Part shown: in pieces, positions 53,593-61,061 of the stretch
Numbering within the stretch: position 1 is the stretch's first letter
Layout of the letters: each line of letters opens with the position of its first letter
DNA from: Streptomyces sp. NRRL S-1022
GTDB lineage: Bacteria > Actinomycetota > Actinomycetes > Streptomycetales > Streptomycetaceae
DNA length: 64,000 nucleotides
Assembly: GCF_000720135.1 (NCBI RefSeq)
Contig: NZ_JOIU01000001.1
Span: 313,391-377,390, forward strand
Reading direction: 5' to 3'
Notes under the pieces: generated by a model
Databases searched by the model: none
Told to the model about the DNA's origin: nothing
What the model saw: the letters and a program-made list of their open reading frames with translations, nothing else
Position numbers and translations under genes: made by a program

Positions 53593-53838
53593 GTGGCAGA
53601 CTTCAGAGTCACCTACGACAAGACCGTGGACGCAGCGTACGTGTACCTCACCGAACCGCAGGCCCGCGTGAAGTCCGCGCGCATGTATCCCTGCGATCCG
53701 GTGGACGTTGACGCCATGATCAACCTCGACTTCGACGAGCAAGGCCGCCTCATCGGGATCGAAGTGCTGGCCGCCAGTTCAAAACTGCCCGAGTACCTGC
53801 TCCAGTCCGCGGAGCGGCTGGACAGCGGAGGCGCATGA
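53593..53838 (+). CDS. DUF2283-family small protein
   Basis: 81 residues from the GTG at 53593. RVTYDKTVDAAYVYLTEPQA, then DAMINLDFDEQGRLIGIEVL, is the standard DUF2283 pattern (Y-D...D-A-x-Y-I-x-L...D.D..G.I.GIE). These small proteins often sit beside toxin-antitoxin genes or phage genes; function unknown. The stop overlaps the start of the following PKS-derived frame (ATGA), which is coincidental because that gene is a fragment. Confidence 0.8.
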   Translation: MADFRVTYDKTVDAAYVYLTEPQARVKSARMYPCDPVDVDAMINLDFDEQGRLIGIEVLAASSKLPEYLLQSAERLDSGGA

Positions 53839-54698
53839 ACAGGCGAGCACCATGCTCTCGGCGACCGCAGTGCGCTTTGCGGCAGGTTGGAAAAGGCTCA
53901 CTGAAGGTGGCTGAGCAGCTCGACTACCACCGTCCCACGGTGCCGGTGGTTTCCAACCTGACCGGCCGGATCGCCGTCGAGACAGACCTCATGAACCCCG
54001 CCTACTGGGTGCGCCATGCGCAGGAGCCGGTGCGCTTCGCCGACGGCGTGCGCGAACTGGCGGGCGGCGTGCGTGGTTTCCTCGAACTTGGCCCGGACGC
54101 CGTGCTGTCCTCGATAGTGCCCGAGTGCCCGGCTGGCCACGATGCCGCCCGGGCCGTCCCCGTGGCGCGCGGCGACCGGCCCGAACCGGTCTCCTTCCTC
54201 AGCGCCCTGGGCGACCTTCACGCCCAGGGCAGGACTCTCGACTGGAGCCCGCTCTACGACGAACGGCGGCCGAGGTTCCTCACGACACTGCCGACGTACG
54301 CCTTCCAGCGGCGCCGGCACTGGCTGGAGACCGACCAACCGGCGGCAAGGACGGGGGTGACGGCGGCTGCGGCGGCGGTCACCGTGGTGGAAGCCGAGGA
54401 GCACGCCCCGCAGGAGGCGCCGGGCCAAGAGGTCGCCGCTCTGTCCGGCTCCGAACTCCTCGCCGCACTCGTGCGGATCGTCGCGGAGACGGCCGCGAAT
54501 GTCCTCGGCCACGAGGGCCCCGAACCGCTTGACCGCGACGCCGAACCCCTCGACCTGGGCATCACCTCGCTCATGGCCGTGGAGCTGCGCACGCGCCTGG
54601 CAGAGACCCTGGCGCTGGACCTGCCCCCCACGCTGGCCTACGACCACCTGCGCATCGAGGACACGGCGCGATTTCTGGACGAGGAGCTGAACCGGTGA
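53835..54698 (+). pseudogene. Type I polyketide synthase, AT end plus ACP (5'-truncated)
   Basis: From about 53905 the frame encodes the end of an acyltransferase domain (YHRPTVPVVSNLTGRIAVET, NPAYWVRHAQEPVRFADGV, FLELGPDAVLS). A post-AT linker (LTTLPTYAFQRRRHWLETDQ) and an ACP follow, with the phosphopantetheine Ser in LDLGITSLMAVELRTRL. The first ~23 residues come from unrelated DNA. No KS, KR or AT catalytic site remains, so this is the tail of a large PKS left by a deletion. The stop overlaps the thioesterase start (GTGA), as in real PKS operons. Confidence 0.85.
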
Positions 54699-55100
54699 AC
54701 TTGCCGAACGACAGCTGGCTGCGGTGCTTCCACACCGTGCCGGACCCGGTGGCACGCCTGGTGTGCTGCCCTCACGCGGGCGGTTCCGCGAGCACATTCT
54801 TCCGGCTCTCCAGAGAACTGGCCGGCCGGGCACGAGTGGAGGTGGTCGCCGTCCAGTACCCCGGCCGCAAGGACCTGCGCGTGGCACCTACGGGGCGGGG
54901 CATCCGGGCCATGGCGAAGCGGATCGCCGAAGAGCTGTCCGTATGAGCCGACCGCCCGCTGACGGTCTTCGGCCACAGCATGGGAGCCACGGTCGGCTAC
55001 GAACTGGCGCGAGTACTGGAGGCGACCGCCCCGCCGGGACCGGACCAGATGATTGTCTCCGGCCAGCGTTCCCGATCTGCAGAGCAGCAGACCAGTGGCC
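54695..55100 (+). pseudogene. Type II thioesterase with in-frame stop, 3'-truncated
   Basis: From the GTG at 54695: LVCCPHAGGSASTFFRLSRE, VAVQYPGRKDLRVAP, then an in-frame TGA at 54944-54946 where the family normally has a residue of the S-P-Y-A-D type. Without changing frame the sequence continues ADRPLTVFGHSMGATVGYEL with the nucleophile Ser, then QMIVSGQRSRS. After about 55100 similarity ends and the Asp and His of the triad are missing. Inactive. Confidence 0.8.
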
Positions 55101-55179
55101 GAGCTGGAGGCCGGGGCGCGGCGCCAGCCGCTGTCGTTGATCGGGTTCCAGCGGGAGCGGATCGCCGTGCTACAGGTGC

Positions 55180-55572
55180 GTGCTGCACAAAACCCGCATT
55201 CCCGCGATGGAGTGCATGGTTGCTCCGCGTCCGGGTGGTACCCAGCTGCGGGTCCTCGTGTGGCTCATCCGGGCCAGACGCAACGCCCAGGAGCTGGCCC
55301 CTCGGGCCTCGGTAGAGTCGGGGCTGAGCAATCGGAGCCTCATTCTTGCCTGTATGGATGGAGCGCTGCGGGCCCACGCGGGTGTGGGTGGAAACGTTCA
55401 CCGGATTGCGGATGGGTCAGAGAAGCTGCTTCGGCTAGTGCGGGAGCGAGGCGGCAACGGCCCCGGTGGTGGCTGGCCGTGGCGTCTTCTGCTGGCCGAG
55501 GCTGTGCTGCTGTTGGCTGTTTACTACCTCGGCTGCTCACCTGCCTCTGTCTGCCATCAGGCCGCAGTGTAG
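55180..55572 (+). CDS. Unrecognised small protein with C-terminal membrane helix
   Basis: Up to 130 residues. Protein-like blocks: LSNRSLILACMDGALRAHAG, NVHRIADGSEKLLRLVRERG, then a hydrophobic WRLLLAEAVLLLAVYYLGC near the end. No domain and no good ribosome site; it may be a fragment. The flanks (55101-55179 and 55573-55649) show no gene. Confidence 0.35.
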   Translation: MLHKTRIPAMECMVAPRPGGTQLRVLVWLIRARRNAQELAPRASVESGLSNRSLILACMDGALRAHAGVGGNVHRIADGSEKLLRLVRERGGNGPGGGWPWRLLLAEAVLLLAVYYLGCSPASVCHQAAV

Positions 55573-55649
55573 GTAGAAGCTTGTTCACTTCGAGGTCGCT
55601 TCCACACTTCGCCAGCAGTCAATCGTGTTGATCATCACGCTATGTAGGA

Positions 55650-57488
55650 GTGATCGATTCCACTATCTTTCAGGTCGTGACCGACACTCACCTTGACTCA
55701 TTAGAAGAAATGACTGGATGCTTCAAGCGCATCCTCTTCGGGCCTCGCGCAAAACAGATCCACGAGCCTTGGAGGCGCCTGTTCGATGGCCCCCGGTTCG
55801 CCTTTCAGGAGGGCCTGAGCCCGCAGGAGCGCATAGCACTTTCGTATGAGCGACTCCGCTTCGTCAGCGAAGCGATGGCGGATCCGGTGGGTTTGTCCTC
55901 GGACATCGAGTCGCTCACGGCGATGCACGAGTGGGCCGGTGTGGTGGACGCAGGTATGGCCACAATCGCAAGTATCCACTGGAACCTGCACATCGGCAGT
56001 CTGGTCGATCACGACCCTGGTGGGCGGGACCTGTCTCCGTATGCCCGCATAGAGAGCGTTGGGACGTTTTTGTGCACCGAGTTGGACCATGGGAACGACG
56101 CTGCGTCGCTGGAGACAACAGCAAGGTTCGAACCCGAGACGAGCGGTTTCATCCTCGAGACACCAAGCCCTGGCGCGTGCAAGTGGATGCCCAACACCTC
56201 CGGCGCGGGTGGCGCTAAGAACGCTGTCGTGGCGGCCCGTCTGGTGGTGGACAATGTCGACCACGGCGTTTTCCTCTTCCTCACCCCGCTCACTGACAGG
56301 GCGGGCCGGCATTACCCAGGCGTGGAGGTACGGCCTCTGCCGCAGACTGCCAGCGCGCCTGTCGACCACTGCGCCACGTCCTTCCACGGCGTGCGACTTC
56401 CCTTCGAAGCCATGCTGCAGGGGGAACAGGGTCGCCTGTCACGCGACGGCACGTTCGTCAGTGCGCTGGGCAATCCGCGCAAACGATTCCTCAAGTCCAT
56501 CAAGCGGGTTCACGCTGGCAAATTGTGCATGAGCGCCTACAGCCTCGGCGTGACGCGGCACGCCCTGGCCGTCGCCATGAGGCACTCTCACCGGCGGCTC
56601 ACCTCCGGAATGACGACCGGTCGCAAGGTCTCCCTCATCGAGCACCGCAGCCACCATGCCCCGCTCCTCGCCGCAGTCGCCACCACCTACGCCGCGACCC
56701 TGCTGCACCGCGAGGTGGTACAGCGATGGACGAGCAGCGGCGAGGCGGAACGTGAAGAGACCGAGCGTCTTGCAGCTGTGACCAAAGCCTGGATCACCTG
56801 GCAAGCGAGGACGGTCATGACCGAATGCCGTGAGCGCTGCGGAGCACAAGGCCTACTGCTGTCGAATGGCATCGCCTACCAGCTGGCGGCGAATGAAGGA
56901 ACTGTCACCGCAGAGGGCGACAACCGCGTGATCTGGGTGAAGGCCGCCGGCGAGATGCTCACGGGCGGTTTCACCCCAACGCCCCCTTCTGAAGTATCCG
57001 CTGGCAGCCGCTCGCTGGAGAACTCTGATCATCTGCAGGAACTCCTCGCGGACATCGAGCGCATATGGCACAGCAGGGCCCGCAGTCGATTGCGGAACGG
57101 CCGCCGCGGCGACCCACTCGCCCGATGGAACGGAACCGTGACGCCAGCCTTGCAGCTTGTCGAAGCTCACGTGCACCGCCTGGCGGCGGAGGCGCTGCTG
57201 GGCGCCGCCGACAAGGAGCCCGACTCCCATGTCCGGGCAATCCTCGAGCAACTGCACCGCCTGTTCGCCTTGGGCCAAGTGAAGGCTCACAGCGGGGATT
57301 TGCTGGCTGGCGGTCACATCACCTCCGACCATATTCACCAACTGTTCCACGCGGAGGAGGAACTGATCGAGGCGCTTGTGCCGTATGCGCTGCAGCTGAC
57401 GGAGGGTTTCGCGGTACTGGAGGGCGTGATGGCTGAGCATCCGATGCTGCACACCGCGGAGACCGCCGCCGAGATGGTGCCCGTGTAG
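55650..57488 (+). CDS. aco: Acyl-CoA oxidase-like flavoprotein (Aco type)
   Basis: 612 residues if started at the GTG at 55650; ribosome sites are poor, and GTG 55677 or ATG 55710 are alternatives. Acyl-CoA oxidase hallmarks: IASIHWNLHIGSLVDHD, CTELDHGNDAASLETTARFE, FILETPSPGACKWMPN, and the C-terminal CGAQGLLLSNGIAYQLAANE with GTVTAEGDNRVIWVKAAGEM. It would oxidise an acyl-CoA to the 2-enoyl-CoA with FAD and O2. In S. avermitilis an Aco of this kind makes the signal avenolide and is next to the receptor AvaR1. Here an ScbR-like receptor lies 2.2 kb away, which supports a signalling role. Confidence 0.78.
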   Translation: MIDSTIFQVVTDTHLDSLEEMTGCFKRILFGPRAKQIHEPWRRLFDGPRFAFQEGLSPQERIALSYERLRFVSEAMADPVGLSSDIESLTAMHEWAGVVDAGMATIASIHWNLHIGSLVDHDPGGRDLSPYARIESVGTFLCTELDHGNDAASLETTARFEPETSGFILETPSPGACKWMPNTSGAGGAKNAVVAARLVVDNVDHGVFLFLTPLTDRAGRHYPGVEVRPLPQTASAPVDHCATSFHGVRLPFEAMLQGEQGRLSRDGTFVSALGNPRKRFLKSIKRVHAGKLCMSAYSLGVTRHALAVAMRHSHRRLTSGMTTGRKVSLIEHRSHHAPLLAAVATTYAATLLHREVVQRWTSSGEAEREETERLAAVTKAWITWQARTVMTECRERCGAQGLLLSNGIAYQLAANEGTVTAEGDNRVIWVKAAGEMLTGGFTPTPPSEVSAGSRSLENSDHLQELLADIERIWHSRARSRLRNGRRGDPLARWNGTVTPALQLVEAHVHRLAAEALLGAADKEPDSHVRAILEQLHRLFALGQVKAHSGDLLAGGHITSDHIHQLFHAEEELIEALVPYALQLTEGFAVLEGVMAEHPMLHTAETAAEMVPV

Positions 57489-57547
57489 CTGTACGGCTGA
57501 GACGGATCATGGCTGGCGCTGCTTCTCGTCCTCGACACTCCGCGCCT

Positions 57548-58174
57548 TCACGTGGGGTAGAGGGCCCGATGCGTGGCATAGGCGAAAGTGTCATCACCGC
57601 TGAGAATCCCGACAACCGTCTCACAGTGATCGCGGTACTCTCGCTCTTGTTCAGCGTCGAGGCTGACGACGGTCACCGGCCCTCGCGGCGCTCCACGGCC
57701 AAAGGCAGCCAGCAGTTGTGGGGGCGATGGCAGACGGAGGACTTGCAGGACTCGACGAAAATGGCCGATCAAGTCGATGCCGTCATCGATCTCACGTAGC
57801 ACATCGGCCAGCGGGTCCAGCGGGCCGCGCCAGCTGTCGAGCTGTGCCTGGCGCAGCATCATGTAACAGATTTCGAGGTTGCTGATCCGTAGCCCGGCGT
57901 CTACGGGATACAGTCTCGTCAACCGTTGCCCTGCTAAGCCTTCGAGTACATACCCGTCTTCCTCACTGGCCTCAGCGTCCGGGGACTGCGCGTGGAATCG
58001 TGAGGGCAGCATCTGCTGCAACTGTCCCCAGCTCTCATAAGCCACTCCTATAGTGTCCGCCTGAGAAGCCGTTAACTCTGTCCTGTACAGGTAGTGAAGG
58101 GAGAATAAAAGAGGCTGCTCAAGAACGAGAAAGCTCGCAGCGAGGACCGGGTCGTCGGGTACAAGGACGTGCAT
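57548..58174 (-). CDS. Unrecognised protein co-transcribed with the MmyB-type regulator
   Basis: 208 residues, cytosolic, acidic. Blocks: VPDDPVLAASFLVLEQPLLF, YESWGQLQQMLPSRFHAQSP, LRISNLEICYMMLRQAQLDS and WRGPLDPLADVLREIDDGID. It lies 42 bases downstream of the XRE/MmyB gene on the same strand, so an operon is likely, and converges with the acyl-CoA oxidase gene. No family recognised. Confidence 0.6.
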   Translation of the reverse strand: MHVLVPDDPVLAASFLVLEQPLLFSLHYLYRTELTASQADTIGVAYESWGQLQQMLPSRFHAQSPDAEASEEDGYVLEGLAGQRLTRLYPVDAGLRISNLEICYMMLRQAQLDSWRGPLDPLADVLREIDDGIDLIGHFRRVLQVLRLPSPPQLLAAFGRGAPRGPVTVVSLDAEQEREYRDHCETVVGILSGDDTFAYATHRALYPT

Positions 58175-58216
58175 GAAGCCTCCAGTGTTAACAGTTGGGA
58201 AATGATGGCCAGTGTG

Positions 58217-58969
58217 TCACGACGGTTCTACAAGAAAAGTCAACAGGCGGAATCCTTCTGATTCCGCCACCAGGATCCGCACACGCTTCGTGCCCCGCTC
58301 CGGATGTCGCAGTGAGGCGGTACGGCCGTTCAAGCCGGCGTCGGCCCTGGGCAGCCGGCGCAGTCGGGGATCCTCCGCCAAGTCCGCATGCAGGTGGCGG
58401 ATGGCCTCGTGGTCGCGATAACGGAGTGACAGCAGGCGGCACTCTTCCAACAGATAGGGGGCCCAGCTCTGCTCCCAGTCGCAGAGGACGGTGTCACGTG
58501 CGCGGTCGGACATCAGAGACCAGCGCCAGAGGTTCGAAGGGACGTCGTCGTCGCCGAATATCGCGGCGAAGGCCGTGTTGTGAGCTGTGAGTTGTCCATC
58601 CGGAGCCAGGACGCACATCATCTCCCGCTGGCCGTCGACTGCGCGCTGCCAGTGCGGTGAGGGCGTTCCGATCGATGGTGGTGGCTCCGAGCCGAACAGC
58701 TCGAGGTGGGCCACGCGCCTGTCATGCGAGCTGAAGCCCAGTGTTTGCGCGATCCGCAAGAAGAACTCGGGGGACGGACGCAGCCGACCGCTCTCCACCT
58801 TCTGGTAGACGCCGGCACCGCACCTCAGGGCCTCGTCGACGTCCGGTTGTCGCAACTTCGTCTGCCGGCCCCCGTCAGGGCGGGGCTCCAGTCCCACGTC
58901 TGGCCGAGTCAGCCTCTCGCGGTAGCACCTCATCAACCGCTGGTATTCGTGGGATGTCTCACGCCCCAT
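58217..58969 (-). CDS. XRE-family regulator with MmyB-like ligand domain
   Basis: 250 residues. The N-terminal HTH is LRQPDVDEALRCGAGVYQKV, then ESGRLRPSPEFFLRIAQTLG. The C-terminal MmyB/MltR-like PAS domain follows: LAPDGQLTAHNTAFAAIFGD, NLWRWSLMSDRARDTVLCDW and EQSWAPYLLEECRLLSLRYR. Such regulators often control secondary metabolism and bind fatty-acid-like ligands. A candidate autoregulatory element lies about 75 bases upstream of its start (59043-59053). Confidence 0.85.
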   Translation of the reverse strand: MGRETSHEYQRLMRCYRERLTRPDVGLEPRPDGGRQTKLRQPDVDEALRCGAGVYQKVESGRLRPSPEFFLRIAQTLGFSSHDRRVAHLELFGSEPPPSIGTPSPHWQRAVDGQREMMCVLAPDGQLTAHNTAFAAIFGDDDVPSNLWRWSLMSDRARDTVLCDWEQSWAPYLLEECRLLSLRYRDHEAIRHLHADLAEDPRLRRLPRADAGLNGRTASLRHPERGTKRVRILVAESEGFRLLTFLVEPS

Positions 58970-59705
58970 AGCACCCCCTTCTCATTCATGAGTTGTGTGA
59001 CAACCGCAGGTCTCGAACAACGATCGCTATCCAACCATGCGTCCGGTCGGTTTTGACAGTTCTGGCGTCCCCCACCCATCACCAATGGCTCGAATCGACG
59101 TACCCCGTAGAGAGTGGATGAAAGTGAAACTAACGCAGTGTAGCTCTTGGGGGGTCAATGGTAACGGATCGTATCGAAGTGCCAGGTTAGCTTTGTGAAA
59201 ACGGGGAGCCAGCCGGTTTGCTGCACGTTGGCCTTGGCGACGGTGTCCGGTGGTCGAGGAGGCTCAGCCATCCCGGAGGGGGCAGCGGTGAGGGACGCCC
59301 AGTCATGGCTCAGAGCCAGCTACGTGCCCGTCGCTTTGCCGTGCACCGCCCTCATTGCGGAAGCTGGGCCGAGAGTCCCGCCTGATCTGTTACGGGGCGG
59401 GTACCCCGGTTGAACTCGTCACCGCAGCTGCCGCCGGTCAACGATGTCACCCAAGCCCTCGCCCTGGGTCGACGGCGTCTCGCCCGTGGTCCCCACTGGC
59501 AACGACGCCTCGCCCTGCACCACGCCCTTGGGGCACCCGCGCGCAACCTCGTCTACTGGCTGCACCTCAAGAAGACCTGTTCTTGATCGTGTTGCGGACG
59601 GCGCGGTTGCGTGAAAGCCCATGCCGTGACCGAACCGGCGTGATGCCAAGCGGAATCGTCCTCCGCGGTGGTGCTGTCAGCGCACGCAAACGCACCGTCC
59701 GACGG
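58970..59705. other. Intergenic region with candidate autoregulatory element
   Basis: About 740 bases without a supported gene. A plus-strand scrap (59440-59580) reads VNDVTQALALGRRRLARGPH, then LALHHALGAPARNLVYWLHL; protein-like but unassigned. The region between 58970 and 59200 is AT-richer and probably carries the promoter of the MmyB-type regulator. Confidence 0.45.
59043..59053 (+). promoter_or_regulatory. Candidate autoregulatory element (ScbR-type box)
   Basis: CCGGTCGGTTT matches half of the gamma-butyrolactone receptor consensus (ACCGNNCGGTTT) except for the base before it. It lies upstream of the XRE/MmyB gene, the position expected if the ScbR-like receptor at 59706-60407 represses it. 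Confidence 0.4.
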
Positions 59706-60407
59706 TCACGTCTTGTGCCAGTCGAAAGGCGCAGAGGTGCGGGGGGCCACCTTGTCGAGATACTCGGCTGCCCACGGTGAACGCCGCAGCAACTCTCGGC
59801 CCCGTTCCACGGTCATGTCCAGCTCAGCCAGTGTTCTCTCTGTGGCGATGCCCGCGACGAAGTGCAGGTTCATTTCGGCGACTTTCCGCGGCAGAGCCGC
59901 GTAGTCCAGCCGGCACATCAGATCGACACCGGTGTAGGCGGCCACCCACACCCAGGATGTCTCGTCGGGCTTCACGCCTGGCTTGAGCTCCTCGCGTCGC
60001 TTGGCCTCCTCCAGCAACTGGGTGACACGGGGGATGTACTGGGACCAGAGGTAGCCGAACGTGTCTTTGTGGTCCTGGTCGGTGGCAAGCCGTGCTGCTG
60101 CCTGCACCACAGGCACCTGGGGGGTGAGCCACGCCAGGACGATCGACGCGTCGACAACAGCCTGCAAGGGACCTGCCTGTGGCGGTGTGTCATCCATGGC
60201 GAAACCCTCGGTGACGACCGCGACGGCAATCTCCTGCTTGGTTCGGAAGTGGTAGTAGAGTCCGCCCTTCGTCAGGCCGGTTTGATCCAAGATGTCCTGC
60301 AGCGACGTCTGCGAGTAGCCCTTCTCCGCGAACAGGATCGCAGCCACATCGAGGATCTCCGCACGCGTGGCTATGCCGCGGGCTTGGGCAGGTTGCCGCA
60401 CTGTCAC
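59706..60407 (-). CDS. ScbR/AvaR-like gamma-butyrolactone/butenolide receptor
   Basis: 233 residues from the GTG at 60407 (GAAGGA upstream). TetR-type HTH: TRAEILDVAAILFAEKGYSQ, TSLQDILDQTGLTKGGLYYH. The ligand domain follows the ScbR/ArpA pattern: LQAVVDASIVLAWL, VVQAAARLATDQD, YLWSQYIPRVTQLLEEAKRR, ELKPGVKPDETSWVWVAAYT, GVDLMCRL and LHFVAGIATE. These receptors repress antibiotic and signal-synthesis genes until a butyrolactone or butenolide binds. Proximity to the acyl-CoA oxidase suggests an avenolide-type ligand. A matching box lies at 60602-60613. Confidence 0.82.
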   Translation of the reverse strand: MTVRQPAQARGIATRAEILDVAAILFAEKGYSQTSLQDILDQTGLTKGGLYYHFRTKQEIAVAVVTEGFAMDDTPPQAGPLQAVVDASIVLAWLTPQVPVVQAAARLATDQDHKDTFGYLWSQYIPRVTQLLEEAKRREELKPGVKPDETSWVWVAAYTGVDLMCRLDYAALPRKVAEMNLHFVAGIATERTLAELDMTVERGRELLRRSPWAAEYLDKVAPRTSAPFDWHKT

Positions 60408-60601
60408 GTCCGTCCTTCATCCTGAGCCGGTGCTCTGTCACCGGAGTTGCGAGTCACCGCCGGCCTGTACGTAGAACGCCAGTGCAGTACGCCGGATAGT
60501 CACGAGCGCAGCGACTGTAGCCGCACAATCACTGCGCGCACCAACGTGGCCGTTGATTTCGTCCACCTTGCGTGGAAGAGTCTGATCACCTTAACCAGGC
60601 T

Positions 60602-60613
60602 ACCGGTCGGTTT
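60602..60613 (+). promoter_or_regulatory. Candidate autoregulatory element upstream of the receptor
   Basis: ACCGGTCGGTTT fits the ScbR-type core ACCGNNCGGTTT exactly. It lies between the divergent receptor (start 60407) and ATP-grasp (start ~61062) genes, 195 bases from the receptor start, so it may control either or both. The rest of 60408-61061 shows no gene. Confidence 0.5.
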
Positions 60614-61061
60614 CATTGGATCGTGGAGAGAGTCGATGGTCACTCACCTCGCTAACGGTCGGTTGCTGCCCTGGTCTAGGAGTCACGTCTACAGCACTCC
60701 GAGGTGGCATATCTGTGAGGACCGATCGTTGGCGCCGCCACGCTCGACCGTGGCATGGCATCGGACCGGGGCGCGCACGTGCTGATCGAAGTCGGGTGTG
60801 CATACATGGGTCCGGGCCACCAGACTTAAGGTGCCGAGTCGCCCGGCAGTGCGGCCACGGGCTTGCGTGAACAGGAGTCGGGGCCGACACCCACTCCGTC
60901 TATGCCCCGGGACAGCACATGCCGTCCGTCGTGTAATTTCGTGCGCTGGCCGCGTATGGGCATGTTGGGGAGTTGTGTTTACGAAGAGCATCGCTTGGCA
61001 CTCGATCGCCGTTGACGGCGACTTCGTGAGGGAAAAGCGTGCGTCGCCCCCGGTAGGTGCA

